Source: Lysobacter capsici
GTDB taxonomy: Bacteria > Pseudomonadota > Gammaproteobacteria > Xanthomonadales > Xanthomonadaceae
Assembly (NCBI RefSeq): GCF_014779555.2
Contig: NZ_CP094357.1
Span: 6,014,001-6,078,000 of the forward strand
Reading direction: 5' to 3'
DNA length: 64,000 nt
How positions within the stretch are numbered: the first letter of the stretch is position 1; each line of letters opens with the position of its first letter. The notes under the pieces are model-generated. The model ran no database searches and had not been told where the DNA came from. It worked only from the letters and a program-made list of their open reading frames with translations. Positions 25,032 to 34,750 of this stretch are shown piece by piece. Made by a program: the position numbers and the translations under genes.

Positions 25032-26678
25032 TCATTCCAGCGCCGCATCCACGATCTGCTGCGCTTCTTGCAGCAACCGCCGCAGCTGATCCTCGCTCTT
25101 GAAGCTTTCGGCGTAGATCTTGTAGATCGCCTCGGTGCCCGACGGCCGCGCGGCGAACCAACCCTCGGCGGCGACGACCTTGATCCCGCCGATCGCCTCG
25201 CCGTTGCCGGGCGCCGCGCTGAGCACCTGTTCGATGGCGTCGCCGGCCAGGCGGTCGGTGCGCAATTGCGCCGGCGACAGCTTCGATAGTTTCGCTTTCT
25301 GCGCCGGGGTCGCGGCCGCATCGATACGGCTGGCGAAGGGCTTGCCGAGTTCGTCGGTCAATCGCGCGTAGGCATCGCCGGGGTCCTGGCCGCGACGCGC
25401 GGTGATTTCGGCCGACAGCAACGCCGGCACCAGGCCGTCCTTGTCGGTCGACCAGGCCGTGCCGTCGCGCCGCAGCAACGATGCGCCCGCGCTTTCTTCG
25501 CAACCGAAGCCGAGCGAGCCGTCGAGCAGGCCGTCGGAAAACCATTTAAAACCCACCGGCACTTCAAACAGCCTGCGGCCCAGACGCTTGACCACGCGAT
25601 CGATCAGCGCGGTGCTCACCACGGTCTTGCCGACCGCGGCCCGGTCGTCCCAGTGCGGCCGATGCTGGAACAAATAATCGATCAGCACCGACAGATAATG
25701 ATTCGGCTCCATCAAGCCGCCGCTGCGGGTGACCACACCGTGGCGGTCGTGATCCGGATCGCAGGCGAAGGCCACGTCGTACTGGTCTTTCAACCCGATC
25801 AGGCGCTGCATCGCGTAGTTCGACGACGGGTCCATGCGGATCTTGCCGTCCCAATCCGCGGTCATGAACGCGAAGCGCGGATCGACCACGTCGCTGACCA
25901 CGGTGAGGTCGAGCCGGTAACGCTCGGCGATCGCGGACCAATAGCGCACACCCGCTCCGCCCAGGGGATCGACGCCCATGTGCACACCGGCGCCGCGGAT
26001 GAGATCGAAGTCGACGATGCTCGCCAGATCGGCGACATAGGTGTTGAGGTAGTCGTGCTCGTGGATGCACGAGGCCGCGCGCGCCTGTGCGTACGGCATG
26101 CGCTCGACGCCTTTCAGCCCGGCCTCGATCAATGCGTTCGCGCGATGCTGCACCCACGCGGTGATCTCGGTGCCGGCCGGGCCGCCGTTGATCGCGTTGT
26201 ACTTGAAGCCGCCGTTGTCGGGCGGATTGTGCGACGGGGTGATCACGATGCCGTCGGCCAAACCGGTGGCGCGGCCGCGGTTGTAGGCCACGATCGCGTG
26301 CGAGATCGCCGGCGTCGGGGTGAATTCGCCGCCGCTCGCGATCATCGTCTCCACGCCGTTGGCGGCCAGCACCTCCAGCGCGTTCTCGAACGCCGGCTGC
26401 GACAGCGCATGCGTGTCCAGGCCGATGAACAAGGGCCCGTCGATGCCCTGGCTGGTGCGGTAATCGCAGATCGCCTGGCTGATCGCGAGGATATGCCAGG
26501 CGTTGAAACTGCGATCGAGCGAGCTGCCGCGATGGCCGGAGGTGCCGAAGGCGACGCGCTGCGCCGCGACCGACGCATCGGGGCGCAGGTCGGCATAGGC
26601 GGACAGCAACGCCGGGATGTCGGCCAGAATCGAGGCCGGCGCCGGCTTTCCGGCCAATGGACTGATGATCTGGCTCAC
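25032..26678 (-). CDS. pgm: Phosphoglucomutase, alpha-D-glucose phosphate-specific
   Basis: A 548-residue enzyme, close to the 546 residues of the E. coli Pgm. It interconverts glucose 1-phosphate and glucose 6-phosphate in the cytosol, feeding UDP-glucose and glycogen or exopolysaccharide synthesis. All four domains show signatures: 'FGTSGHRGS' at residues 44-52, the phosphoserine loop '[11 protein letters not shown]' (S149), the metal-binding 'DPDHDRHG', the sugar-binding 'CEESAGAS' and the phosphate-binding '[16 protein letters not shown]' near the end. The start is a GTG at 26678; no other in-frame start fits the E. coli-like N-terminus. It is monocistronic. Confidence 0.96.
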   Translation of the reverse strand: MSQIISPLAGKPAPASILADIPALLSAYADLRPDASVAAQRVAFGTSGHRGSSLDRSFNAWHILAISQAICDYRTSQGIDGPLFIGLDTHALSQPAFENALEVLAANGVETMIASGGEFTPTPAISHAIVAYNRGRATGLADGIVITPSHNPPDNGGFKYNAINGGPAGTEITAWVQHRANALIEAGLKGVERMPYAQARAASCIHEHDYLNTYVADLASIVDFDLIRGAGVHMGVDPLGGAGVRYWSAIAERYRLDLTVVSDVVDPRFAFMTADWDGKIRMDPSSNYAMQRLIGLKDQYDVAFACDPDHDRHGVVTRSGGLMEPNHYLSVLIDYLFQHRPHWDDRAAVGKTVVSTALIDRVVKRLGRRLFEVPVGFKWFSDGLLDGSLGFGCEESAGASLLRRDGTAWSTDKDGLVPALLSAEITARRGQDPGDAYARLTDELGKPFASRIDAAATPAQKAKLSKLSPAQLRTDRLAGDAIEQVLSAAPGNGEAIGGIKVVAAEGWFAARPSGTEAIYKIYAESFKSEDQLRRLLQEAQQIVDAALE

Positions 26679-26848
26679 GGATGCGATCGCATGGTTGCAA
26701 TGCCCTGCCGATGGATGCGGCTTGCACTGTACAAAGCCGCGCGTGAGCGCGGCGATGAAAGCCTCGGCATCGGCCGGATGATCCTTCGGCGGCTCGATGC
26801 CGTAACACACTGCAGCGCGGCGCCATGCCTTAGCCCAGGCAGACGCCG

Positions 26849-27925
26849 TCAAGCGCGTGCTTCGTACCAGCCCTTGGACGCATTGACGATACGCACCACC
26901 GACAGCATCACCGGCACTTCGACCAGCACGCCGACCACCGTCGCCAGCGCGGCGCCGGAATGCACGCCGTAAATGCCGACCGCCGCGGCGACGGCGAGTT
27001 CGAAGAAATTGCTGGCGCCGATCAGCGCCGAAGGCCCGGCCACGCAATGGGCGACGCCAAGCTTGCGATTGAGCAGATAGGAGACGCCGGAATTGAAATA
27101 GACCTGGATCAGGATCGGCACCGCGAGCATCGCGATGATCGCCGGCTGGGCGACGATCTGCCGGCCCTGGAAACCGAACAGCAGCACCAGCATCGACAGC
27201 AGCGCGACCAGCGAGATCGGCCCGAGCCGCTGCAGCAACGTTTGCAACGCGGCCTCGCCGCCTCGCGCGAGCACCGCCTTGCGCACCACCACGGCGATCG
27301 CCACCGGCACCACGATGTACAGGCCCACCGACAGCATCAGGGTCTGCCACGGCACCGTGATCGAGGACAGCCCCAGCAGCAGGGCGACGATCGGCGCGAA
27401 CGCCACCACCATGATCAGGTCGTTCAACGCGACCTGACTCAGGGTGAACTCCGGGTCGCCGTCGCACAGGTTGCTCCAGACGAACACCATCGCCGTGCAC
27501 GGCGCGGCCGCCAGCAGGATCAGCCCGGCGACATAAGCGTCGATCTGCTCGACCGGCAGCCACGGCGCGAACACATGGCGGATGAAGATCCAGCCCAGCA
27601 AGGCCATCGAGAACGGCTTGATCGCCCAGTTGACGAACAAGGTCACGCCGATGCCGCGCCAATGCCGGCCGACCCGGCGCATCGCGCCGAAATCGATCTT
27701 CAGCAGCATCGGCACGATCATCAGCCAGATCAGCACGGCGACCGGCAGATTGACCCGGGCGATCTCGAGCGCGCCCAGCGCGGCGAACGCATCGGGAAAC
27801 CCATGGCCCAGCGCGGTGCCGGCGACGATGCAGGCCGACACCCACCAGGTGAGATTGCGTTCGAACGAGGCCATCCGCTTGGCCGCTGGCGGCGCCTCGA
27901 CGGCGGCGTGGCCGCGGTCGCTCAT
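26849..27925 (-). CDS. acr3: Arsenite efflux transporter, ACR3 family
   Basis: A 358-residue inner-membrane protein with ten hydrophobic helices of the ACR3 (arsenical-resistance-3) family, which expels arsenite using the proton gradient. Family signatures are '[18 protein letters not shown]', the conserved Cys in '[18 protein letters not shown]', 'NDLIMV' and '[20 protein letters not shown]'. The start ATG at 27925 overlaps the stop of arsR (ATGA), so it is coupled to the repressor; upstream in-frame ATGs lie within arsR. Its partners arsR, arsH and arsC surround it. Confidence 0.95.
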   Translation of the reverse strand: MSDRGHAAVEAPPAAKRMASFERNLTWWVSACIVAGTALGHGFPDAFAALGALEIARVNLPVAVLIWLMIVPMLLKIDFGAMRRVGRHWRGIGVTLFVNWAIKPFSMALLGWIFIRHVFAPWLPVEQIDAYVAGLILLAAAPCTAMVFVWSNLCDGDPEFTLSQVALNDLIMVVAFAPIVALLLGLSSITVPWQTLMLSVGLYIVVPVAIAVVVRKAVLARGGEAALQTLLQRLGPISLVALLSMLVLLFGFQGRQIVAQPAIIAMLAVPILIQVYFNSGVSYLLNRKLGVAHCVAGPSALIGASNFFELAVAAAVGIYGVHSGAALATVVGVLVEVPVMLSVVRIVNASKGWYEARA

Positions 27926-28278
27926 CGGCCGCCGGTCTTGCATGTCGTCACCGCGGTCGTGCATTGGTTCGCGTCCGGCCCGCAGGCCTCGGCGTCGCCG
28001 GCGCAGCAGTTGTGGGTCAGGAACGCGATCAGGCCGTTCATCGCCTCGAAGTCCGCGCGGTAGTTGACGTAACGCCCGCGCGCCTCGCCGTGGATCAGGC
28101 CGGCGGCCATCAATTCCTTCAAGTGGAAGGACAAGGTCGCGCCCGGCAGCGACAGCGCCTGTGCCAGTTCGCCGGCCATGCGGCCGCCATGTCCGGCTTC
28201 CACCAGCTGGCGGAAGATCGCCAGCCGCGAGGCATGGCCCAGTGCGGCCAGGGATTGGGTTGCCTCTGTCATTTCCAT
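27922..28278 (-). CDS. arsR: ArsR-family arsenite-responsive repressor
   Basis: A 118-residue winged-helix repressor ('[15 protein letters not shown]', '[14 protein letters not shown]', '[20 protein letters not shown]'). The classical CxCxxC site in the DNA-recognition helix is absent. Instead a C-terminal cluster '[10 protein letters not shown]' (C91, C92, C99, plus C106) is present, the layout of the Acidithiobacillus-type As(III) sensors that use a CC...C triad. It represses the divergent arsenic genes until arsenite binds. It starts 41 bp from arsH on the other strand, so one operator may serve both transcripts. Confidence 0.94.
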   Translation of the reverse strand: MEMTEATQSLAALGHASRLAIFRQLVEAGHGGRMAGELAQALSLPGATLSFHLKELMAAGLIHGEARGRYVNYRADFEAMNGLIAFLTHNCCAGDAEACGPDANQCTTAVTTCKTGGR

Positions 28279-28319
28279 TAATCTAGAATAATCGAACAGA
28301 CAGTCGCGAGCAACCCGTC
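28279..28319. promoter_or_regulatory. Divergent arsR-acr3 / arsH-arsC promoter-operator
   Basis: The 41 bp between the two divergent starts is AT-rich at one end (an ATTAATCTAGAATAATCG stretch starting just inside arsR and centred on the TCTAGA palindrome). It must hold both promoters and the ArsR operator. I cannot define exact operator boundaries by eye. Confidence 0.5.
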
Positions 28320-29129
28320 ATGGCCTCTTCGCCCCCGCCTCTTATCGACCTGCCGCATATCGACGCGGCGGCGCTGCCCACGCCCGATCCGGCGCGGCTC
28401 GGCGCCGCAAGCCATCGGCCGCGCATCCTGATCCTGTACGGCTCGCTGCGCCCGCAATCGTTCAGCCGCAAGCTGGCGCTAGAGGCCGAGCGCCTGCTGC
28501 AACACTTCGGCGCCGACACCCGCGTGTTCGATCCGCACGACTTGCCGATGCTCGACAGCGTCGCCGCCACGCATCCCAAGGTGCAGGAACTGCGCGCGTT
28601 GTCGCTGTGGTCGGAAGGCCAGGTCTGGGTCAGTCCAGAGCGGCACGGCGGGGTGACCGCCGTGTTCAAGAACCAGATCGACTGGCTGCCGCTGGAAGAA
28701 GGCAGCGTGCGCCCGACCCAGGGCCGCACCCTCGCGGTGATGCAGGTCTGCGGCGGCTCGCAGTCGTTCAACGTGGTCAACGCCTTGCGCCTGCTCGGCC
28801 GCTGGATGCGCATGATCACCATCCCGAATCAGTCGTCGGTGGCCAAGGCCTGGCAGGAATTCGACGAACACGGCCGGATGAAACCGTCCGCGTACTACGA
28901 CCGCGTGGTCGACGTGATGGAAGAGCTGGTCAAGTTCACCCTGCTGACCCGCGCGCACAGCGACTACCTCACCGACCGCTACAGCGAACGCAAGGGCGAT
29001 CTTGTCTCGCAGCGGCTCGCGGTCGCGTCCGCGGCGATCGAAACTGCCGCGAAGACCGCCACCGAAACCGTCGCCGCGCCGATCGCCGCCGCAACGCCCG
29101 CGCCGTGTTGCGCGACCGCCTGCTCTTGA
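28320..29129 (+). CDS. arsH: Organoarsenical oxidase ArsH with Cys-rich tail
   Basis: A 269-residue flavodoxin-fold FMN protein. ArsH proteins are NADPH-dependent and oxidise trivalent organoarsenicals. The FMN phosphate loop is '[22 protein letters not shown]' (residues ~39-60), followed by 'FDPHDLP', '[22 protein letters not shown]' and '[21 protein letters not shown]', all family signatures. The last ~40 residues are an Ala/Thr-rich tail ending in 'APCCATACS' (C263, C264, C268), which normal ArsH proteins do not need and which mirrors the CC motif of the adjacent ArsR. It is followed 7 bp later by arsC. Confidence 0.94.
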   Translation: MASSPPPLIDLPHIDAAALPTPDPARLGAASHRPRILILYGSLRPQSFSRKLALEAERLLQHFGADTRVFDPHDLPMLDSVAATHPKVQELRALSLWSEGQVWVSPERHGGVTAVFKNQIDWLPLEEGSVRPTQGRTLAVMQVCGGSQSFNVVNALRLLGRWMRMITIPNQSSVAKAWQEFDEHGRMKPSAYYDRVVDVMEELVKFTLLTRAHSDYLTDRYSERKGDLVSQRLAVASAAIETAAKTATETVAAPIAAATPAPCCATACS

Positions 29130-29136
29130 GAACGCC

Positions 29137-29568
29137 ATGCACGCCGTCATCTATCACAATCCGAACTGCGCGACCTCGCGCAACACGCTGGCGCTGATCC
29201 GTCACGCCGGCATCGAACCGCAGGTGATCGAGTACCTGCAGCATCCGCCCAGCCGCGAGCGCCTGATCGAATTGATCGCCGCCGCCGGCTTGAGCGTGCG
29301 CGAGGCGATCCGCCAAAGCGGTACGCCGTATCTCGAACTGGGCCTGGACGATCCGCGACTGAGCGACGCGGCCTTGCTGGATGCGATGCTGCGCACGCCG
29401 GTGCTGATCAACCGCCCGTTCGTGCAGACCGAACTGGGCGTGCGCCTGTGCCGCCCATCGGAACAGGTGCTGGATATCCTGCCGCCGGTCAGCGCGCCGT
29501 TCGCGAAGGAAGACGGCGAGGTGGTGATCGACGCGAACGGACAGCGCACTCGATCGCCGCGGCCATGA
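29137..29568 (+). CDS. arsC: Arsenate reductase (glutaredoxin-dependent)
   Basis: A 143-residue cytosolic enzyme of the E. coli R773 ArsC type that reduces arsenate to arsenite with glutathione/glutaredoxin. The catalytic Cys is C11 in 'HNPNCATSRNT'. The family Arg residues in 'TPVLINRPFVQTELGVRLCRPSEQVLDIL' are present. It is the second gene after arsH (7 bp spacing), completing a locus in which ArsC makes arsenite, Acr3 exports it, ArsH deals with methylated forms and ArsR controls both units. Confidence 0.95.
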   Translation: MHAVIYHNPNCATSRNTLALIRHAGIEPQVIEYLQHPPSRERLIELIAAAGLSVREAIRQSGTPYLELGLDDPRLSDAALLDAMLRTPVLINRPFVQTELGVRLCRPSEQVLDILPPVSAPFAKEDGEVVIDANGQRTRSPRP

Positions 29569-29661
29569 ACGGCGCGCGCCAGGATCGGCCGCGCTATTTA
29601 CCGATATCGATCCTGTCGCTTGCGTTCGGACCCGCGGTTTCGAACGCCGTCCCGAGCGCCG

Positions 29662-30054
29662 TCAATGGGCCGGCGTCGCCGCGCTCTCGGTGTGCATCAC
29701 GCAGCGCCATTGATCGTCCAGCTTGACCCAGGTCGAGGTGTCGTACACCTCCATTTCAATGGGCTTTCCGTTCTGCTCGAATTTCTGATTGACGTGGTAA
29801 CTGGCGACCGCCACATCGTCGCGCGGAAACACCACGTCCATCCCGGATATCTCGTAGGCGGTCAGTTTGTACCTGCCGTCCTTCGCCATGCGGGTGTAGG
29901 CCGCATGGTCGAACTTGTTCGTGCCATGCCCGCTCACCATGACCGCCGGTTCGGTCAGCATCGCGGTGGCGACCTCGGGGGCGCCGTCCATCATCGATTT
30001 CCAGAATTCGTTCTCGAGTCGTTCGATCTCGCCTTGCTGTTTGCTCACCGTCAT
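29662..30054 (-). CDS. DUF4440 / SnoaL-type NTF2-fold protein
   Basis: A 130-residue single-domain protein of the NTF2-like superfamily, DUF4440 branch: 'IERLENEFWKSMMDGAPEVATAMLTEPAVMVSGHGTNKFDHAAYTRM' and 'VFPRDDVAVASYHVNQKFEQNGKPIEMEVYDTSTWVKLDDQWRCVMHTES' are typical of the fold. It is cytosolic, probably a small-molecule binding protein or ketosteroid-isomerase-like enzyme. ATG 30054 has a GGAGAGGA site upstream; an in-frame ATG at 30087 is possible but weaker. It is convergent with arsC and divergent from the VOC gene. Confidence 0.82.
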   Translation of the reverse strand: MTVSKQQGEIERLENEFWKSMMDGAPEVATAMLTEPAVMVSGHGTNKFDHAAYTRMAKDGRYKLTAYEISGMDVVFPRDDVAVASYHVNQKFEQNGKPIEMEVYDTSTWVKLDDQWRCVMHTESAATPAH

Positions 30055-30213
30055 GACCGCGATCCTCTCCAGGATGATCACGCTCATGGATAAGCGCCGC
30101 GGCGTTATCATCGGGTGAGCGACGTTGCAACGGCGACCGACCATCCGTCCACGCGCGGGCCGCGTCGCGGCTGACGTGAATTCAGCCACCACCCATCGAG
30201 CCAGAGGCCGACG

Positions 30214-30624
30214 ATGTACGCCAAAGCGATGACGCCCATCCTGAACGTCTCGGACATGCAGCGCAGCTTCGCGTGGTTCGAAAAACTCGGCTGGAGGAAA
30301 TGCTGGGACTGGGGCACGCCGCCGACGTTCGGCAGTGTCGGCTCGGGCGAATGCGAAATCTTTTTCTGCCTGAACGGGCAAGGCGGCCGCGGCGGCGGCG
30401 AACGCAGGCCGACCTTCGGCCCGGGCGCCGACGAGGCCGCGGAAACCGGCGTGTGGATCTCGGTGTGGGTCGACGACGTCGATGCCGTTCACCAACGTTG
30501 CCTCGAGCAGGGCATCGACATCGCCTGGCCGCCGACCGACATGCCCTGGGGCGTGCGCGAAATGCATGTGCGTCATCCCGACGGACACGTGCTGCGGATC
30601 GGCCGCGGTATCGGGCCGAGCTAG
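30214..30624 (+). CDS. VOC-family (glyoxalase / bleomycin-resistance-like) protein
   Basis: A 136-residue vicinal-oxygen-chelate protein with two beta-alpha-beta-beta-beta units: 'MTPILNVSDMQRSFAWFEKLGWRKCW' and 'WISVWVDDVDAVHQRCLEQGIDIAWPPTDMPWGVREMHVRHPDGHVLRIGRG'. The ending with 'MHVRHPDGHVLRIG' is typical of the glyoxalase-like branch; the metal ligands are not certain. Substrate unknown; such proteins often sequester or open small electrophiles. It converges on the MarR gene. Confidence 0.87.
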   Translation: MYAKAMTPILNVSDMQRSFAWFEKLGWRKCWDWGTPPTFGSVGSGECEIFFCLNGQGGRGGGERRPTFGPGADEAAETGVWISVWVDDVDAVHQRCLEQGIDIAWPPTDMPWGVREMHVRHPDGHVLRIGRGIGPS

Positions 30625-30645
30625 CGTCAACGCCTGCGGCCGCGA

Positions 30646-31137
30646 TCAGCCGCCGCGGTCGGCCTCGTGCTGGCGCAGACGTTCGATAAAGGGTTTCTCG
30701 CGCAGGCTGCGTTCGATCGCCCACAGCACCGCCAACGCGGCCTCGCTGTCGGGCCCGAGCAATTCGGCCGAGGCGCTCGCCATCGTCGTCAGCGCCGCGC
30801 GGATGTTCACAAGTTCCTTGCGCCCCTTGGGCGTCAGCACGATCACGGTGCGGCGTCCGTCGGCCGGATCGGATTTCGAGCGCACCAGCGACAGGCGGGT
30901 GAGTTCGCGTATCCACACGATCACCAGCGAATGCGATTGCCGCAGCACGCCGGCCAGTTCGGTCACGCCGAGCGGGCCGTGCTCGTCCAGCGCGAGCAGG
31001 GTCGAGATCGTGCGCGGCGGCGCATCGACGCCGACGCTGGGATACCAGTCCTTCGCGCCTTGCACCAGTTCGTCGGCCAGACGCCGCAGCAGATGGGCCA
31101 GGAACGCAGGGCCCTGCCGATGGATGAAATCGTTCAT
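30646..31137 (-). CDS. MarR-family transcriptional regulator
   Basis: A 163-residue regulator with the winged helix 'LGVTELAGVLRQSHSLVIVWIRELTRLSLVRSKSDPADGRRTVIVLTPKGRK' (residues ~56-108), including the DxRR-type wing. The dimer helices lie at both ends. It starts 115 bp from the divergent exported hydrolase, and the gap holds a palindrome at 31213-31222, so it likely controls that gene and itself. Effector unknown. Confidence 0.9.
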   Translation of the reverse strand: MNDFIHRQGPAFLAHLLRRLADELVQGAKDWYPSVGVDAPPRTISTLLALDEHGPLGVTELAGVLRQSHSLVIVWIRELTRLSLVRSKSDPADGRRTVIVLTPKGRKELVNIRAALTTMASASAELLGPDSEAALAVLWAIERSLREKPFIERLRQHEADRGG

Positions 31138-31204
31138 GCGTGCGGCCCTTGCCCGGAGGTCGCCGATCCTGCGACGAAACCATATTGCCGGCGGCCCAGA
31201 TATA

Positions 31205-31222
31205 TGTCAACGTTTACGTAAA
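31205..31222. promoter_or_regulatory. TTGACA-type -35 (minus strand) and TTTACGTAAA palindrome
   Basis: On the minus strand a perfect TTGACA (31205-31210) faces the MarR gene, with only a weak -10 (CAATAT, 17 bp on). Right beside it is a perfect 10 bp palindrome TTTACGTAAA (31213-31222), 31 bp upstream of the plus-strand hydrolase start. It is a candidate MarR operator, placed to block both promoters. Confidence 0.45.
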
Positions 31223-31252
31223 TCGGAACGTATCCGAGCCGGAAGCGTAGCC

Positions 31253-32575
31253 ATGATCCAACTGCGACATGCACAACTCGCCCTGCTGCTGACCTGGGCG
31301 GGCGCGACCGTGCCGGCCATGCACAGCGCACAGGCCGCGGCGGCGAGTTCGGCCACGACCGCGCGCTGCGAGATCGGCAGCTATCGCATGGCCGACGGCA
31401 GCGCGCTCGACATCGGTCCGGGCGAACCGGGTCAGCTGCGCTGGCGCCGTACCGACGGACGCACCGGCGCGCTCACCGCCACCGGCGAAGGCCGCTGGAT
31501 CAGCCGTTACGGCTGGACCGATCGATCCGACGGCCACGTGGTCACCATCGCCGATTGCGGCCAGCGCGGCATCCGCTTCGACGATGTCGCCGGCCGGCGC
31601 GAAGCGCTGATTCAAGTGGACACGCGATTCCGCAGCAACGGCGTCGAACTCGCCGGACGCCTGACCCTGCCGCCCGGCGATGCGCGCGTGCCGATCGTGG
31701 TGCTGATCCACGGCGCCGAACACAGCTCGGCGCTGGAGGACTATTCGCTGCAACGCCAGTTCGCCAGCGCTGGCATCGGCGTGTTCGCCTACGACAAGCG
31801 CGGCACCGGCGTGTCGTCGGGTCGCTACACCCAGGACTATCTGCTGCTGGCGGTCGATGCCGTGCAGGCCGCGCGCGAAGCGCGTCGTCTCGCCGCGGGC
31901 CGCGCGGGCCGCATCGGCTACCAGGGCGGCAGCCAGGGCGGCTGGGTCGCGCCCTTGGCCGCGCGTATCGAGCCGGTGGATTTCGTCATCGTCAGCTTCG
32001 GCCTGGCGGTGTCGCCGTTCGAGGAGGATCGCGAGGCGATCGAATTCGACCTCAAGCGCGCGGGTTTCGGCGCCGACGCCGTGGCCCCGGCGATGGAAGT
32101 GGCGGATGCGACCGCGGCGGTGGTCGAAAGCGATTTTCGCGAAGGCTTCGAACGGCTCGAGGAAGTGAAGCGCAAGTACGCCAGGCAGCCATGGTTCGCG
32201 TCGATCCGCGGCAACTACAGCGGCTTCGTGCTGGGCGCGTCGGAGCAGGTGCTGCGCAAGGACGCGCCCGGCATGGTCGAAGGCATCCCGCTGCGCTACG
32301 ACCCGATGCCGGTGCTGGCCAATCTGAGCGTGCCGCAGCTGTGGCTGCTCGGCGGCCAGGACCGCGACGCGCCGCCCGCCGAAACCCTGCGCCGCCTGGC
32401 GAGCTTGAAGCAGGCCGGCCGGCCGATCCGCTGGGTCGTGTTCGCCGATGCCGATCACGGCATGTACGAATTCGAGACGCGCGCGGACGGCGAACGCATC
32501 TCCACGCGCCAGCCGGAAAACTATTTCTCGCTGATGCGCGACTTCATCATCGGCGGCTCCGCGGCGACGCCTTAG
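31253..32575 (+). CDS. Exported alpha/beta hydrolase (serine nucleophile)
   Basis: A 440-residue protein with a signal peptide ending near 'SAQAAA' (residue 30). Residues 38-125 form a small beta-rich domain, and the rest is an alpha/beta hydrolase core: 'IVVLIHGAEHSSALEDYSLQRQFASAGIGVFAYDKRGTGVSSG', nucleophile elbow 'GGSQGGWVAP' with S227, and His in 'DADHGMYEF'. This is the dienelactone-hydrolase/peptidase_S9-like group found as periplasmic esterases or prolyl peptidases. It is divergent from a MarR gene, which may regulate it in response to a small aromatic or lipid; that is inference. Confidence 0.86.
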   Translation: MIQLRHAQLALLLTWAGATVPAMHSAQAAAASSATTARCEIGSYRMADGSALDIGPGEPGQLRWRRTDGRTGALTATGEGRWISRYGWTDRSDGHVVTIADCGQRGIRFDDVAGRREALIQVDTRFRSNGVELAGRLTLPPGDARVPIVVLIHGAEHSSALEDYSLQRQFASAGIGVFAYDKRGTGVSSGRYTQDYLLLAVDAVQAAREARRLAAGRAGRIGYQGGSQGGWVAPLAARIEPVDFVIVSFGLAVSPFEEDREAIEFDLKRAGFGADAVAPAMEVADATAAVVESDFREGFERLEEVKRKYARQPWFASIRGNYSGFVLGASEQVLRKDAPGMVEGIPLRYDPMPVLANLSVPQLWLLGGQDRDAPPAETLRRLASLKQAGRPIRWVVFADADHGMYEFETRADGERISTRQPENYFSLMRDFIIGGSAATP

Positions 32576-32593
32576 CGCGATCGGGCCGCGCGC

Positions 32594-34195
32594 TCACCGC
32601 TTGCCGCAAGGCACATCGGGGCAGACGCGCGGCGACGGCAGGCGCTGGAAGGTGTCGTCGTTCCAGCGCAAGGAATCGGCGGCCTGGTCGTAGCGAAACG
32701 GCTCGGGCGCATCCAGTCGGGATTTGCTGGCGCCGAACAGGTCCGGGCTGGCCGGTATCAAGCTCAGTCGCATCGCGCCCAGTCGCGCCTGCAGTCCGTC
32801 GCGCCCGTGCACGACCTCGAGCCGGCCCAGCCGCTCGCTTTGAAAACTGCCCAGGTAGCGCCGGGTTTGCGCGCGCGGCGGCGACCACGCCCAACCGTTC
32901 CAGGCGCTTTCGCCGCGGACCTTTTCCACCGCGTCGCGACGCTTGGCGACGGTGCGGGCCAGACGCGCGGGATACCCGTCGACCAGCGCGCGCAGGCGTT
33001 CGCTTTCGCCGCCCTGCCCTGTCGCCAGGCCGATAAACGCTTTCATCAGTTCCAGTTGCACGCCTTCCATCGCACTGTCGCTGTTGACCACCAGCGACAG
33101 GCCGGTGTCCAAGGCCGGCAACAGCAGCGTGACCGACACCACGCCGACGTAACCGCCCGGGTGCATCAACACCTGCTGGTTCTTGTACGCACACGAATAC
33201 CAACCCAGGCTGTAGCCATCGCAGACGAACTCGCCATCGGACAATTCCGCCTTCGCGCGCGGACGTTGCGCGAGCGCGAAACTTCCGGCCGACGGCGTGC
33301 CGGTCGGCGAGCGCCGCCGCAGGTTGGCCCGCATCCACGCGGCCATGTCGTCCGACGACGCCAGCAGACCGCCGGCGGCGTGCATGAGTTCATCGGGCTT
33401 GGGCGGATACGCGATCCAGGCCTGACCGTCCCAGCGATGATTCCACGTCAGCCGGCGCGCGGGCGCGCGCGAGCCCCGGCTGTAGACCTGATCGAGCCGC
33501 AAGGGGCTCAGCACTTCGTGTTGCAGCCACGCCTGCCATGGCCGGCCGGTGCGCGTTTCCAGCGCGGCGCCGTAGATCAGGTCGCCGAGGTTGGCGTAAC
33601 GAAAGCCCTCACTGCGCGTTTGCGTGTAACACGCGAGCATCGCCGGGTAGTCGGCGGCGGGCACGTCGCGGACGTAGGCGGTCAGGAAGTTCAAGGTGTC
33701 GGTCTTCAGGTTTTCCTGATGCGACAACAGGTCGGCCATCGTGATCGTGGCCGGGTCGGCCGGCGCCGGCAGTTCGAGCCGCGGCCAGATCTGCGCGAGC
33801 GTTGTATCGAGCGGCAGCACGCCCGTTTCGTCCAGGCGCGCCGCAAGCAGCGCGAGGAAGGATTTGGTCTGCGAAGCGATATAGAACAGCGACCGATGAT
33901 CGACCCGCCCCGGATGCCCGGCGTGCGCGGTTCCCTGCACGAACAACAGCGGCGTGGCGTCGCCCTGCACGACCACCGCCGACACCGCGGGAAATGCGCC
34001 GGGGATCTGTTGCATCCGAGCGAGCGTCTGGCGAATTTCGTTGCTTGCCGTGCGCACCTGTTGCGTGGCGAGCGCGTCGCTGTCGGCGCGGGGCGATTGC
34101 GCGGCGGCGGTCGAGGCGATCAACGCCAGTACGATGCCGCCGAGACCGCGTCGAAACGCGGCCGCGCCCGGGCCATGGGTGTTTCGTGTATGCAT
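32594..34195 (-). CDS. Exported serine beta-lactamase-like hydrolase with C-terminal extension
   Basis: A 533-residue protein with a Sec signal peptide (cleavage near 'STAAAQ'). The class C beta-lactamase/PBP-like domain has the SxxK motif 'SQTK' (S108-K111), the YxN motif 'YAN' (Y200-N202) and an 'HPGG' segment in place of KTG. About 130 C-terminal residues form a separate beta-rich domain ('YLGSFQSERLGRLEVVHGRDG'), as in exported peptidases or esterases of this family. Start ATG 34195 has a GGAG eight to nine bases upstream. It converges on the alpha/beta hydrolase gene. Confidence 0.9.
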   Translation of the reverse strand: MHTRNTHGPGAAAFRRGLGGIVLALIASTAAAQSPRADSDALATQQVRTASNEIRQTLARMQQIPGAFPAVSAVVVQGDATPLLFVQGTAHAGHPGRVDHRSLFYIASQTKSFLALLAARLDETGVLPLDTTLAQIWPRLELPAPADPATITMADLLSHQENLKTDTLNFLTAYVRDVPAADYPAMLACYTQTRSEGFRYANLGDLIYGAALETRTGRPWQAWLQHEVLSPLRLDQVYSRGSRAPARRLTWNHRWDGQAWIAYPPKPDELMHAAGGLLASSDDMAAWMRANLRRRSPTGTPSAGSFALAQRPRAKAELSDGEFVCDGYSLGWYSCAYKNQQVLMHPGGYVGVVSVTLLLPALDTGLSLVVNSDSAMEGVQLELMKAFIGLATGQGGESERLRALVDGYPARLARTVAKRRDAVEKVRGESAWNGWAWSPPRAQTRRYLGSFQSERLGRLEVVHGRDGLQARLGAMRLSLIPASPDLFGASKSRLDAPEPFRYDQAADSLRWNDDTFQRLPSPRVCPDVPCGKR

Positions 34196-34355
34196 GCCGA
34201 TCTCCGTCGTCCGCTGTCGGGGCCTCGCGTGGGTGTCGAGGGTTACGGGGAATGGATACGGTGGATGGCGTTGTGGTTGCGATGTTGGCGCTTGAGGCGA
34301 GAGCCGCGGTCGCGGCAATGCGGTCGCGACATAATTTCGAAGTTAGTGTGGTGAC

Positions 34356-34386
34356 GCGGTCGCGGCTTGCGCCGCTCCTACAGGTA
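34356..34386. repeat. REP-type hairpin
   Basis: The segment contains GCGGC-TTGC-GCCGC, a five-base-pair stem with a four-base loop, followed by TCCTACAGGTAG. Elements of this 'GCGGCTTGCGCCGCTCCTAC' type are scattered in intergenic DNA of Lysobacter- and Pseudomonas-like genomes (recalled, not searched). It lies at the left edge of the larger repeat region. Confidence 0.55.
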
Positions 34387-34423
34387 GGCCATGTGGCTTT
34401 TTCTCGAAGTCGCGCCTACCTTC

Positions 34424-34650
34424 CAGCGCTGCGAGGCTTGTAGCTCGCGCTAGCAACAGCACACCCGAAGGGCGGCGCACATGGATGTGCGCCGTGCGCC
34501 ACCGGGACAGGATGTCCCGTGTGGCGCATGCCTGCGTCGGCACCGATCGCGCGGGCCCTTGATTCAAAGAAAAGCATTTTTCTTTGGTTACCTTTTGACC
34601 GAAGGGAATCCAGGCGGACTTTTGTCGCTTTTGACAAAAGAAAGTAACTC
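34424..34650 (-). repeat. Intergenic repeat element, copy A (inverted relative to copies B and C)
   Basis: Read on the minus strand this copy matches copy B: the edge CAGCGCT, the 'acacccgaagggcggcgcacat' and 'gggaca...tgtccc' hairpins, the 'aaagcatttttctttggttacc' tract, and the 'acaaaagaaag' arm. Relative to copy B it carries an insertion of about 30 bp near 34600-34625. Together with copy B it forms an imperfect inverted repeat of over 500 bp with a ~100 bp centre. Frames read through it are not genes. Confidence 0.75.
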
Positions 34651-34750
34651 GGCCGCTTGCGGACGAAAGCTGTTGATCTTGTCTCTGGCTTTAGAGCTTC
34701 AAAGCTTTCAAAGCTGCAAGCAGGATCAAAAGCGTTCCGCCGCTAAAGCG

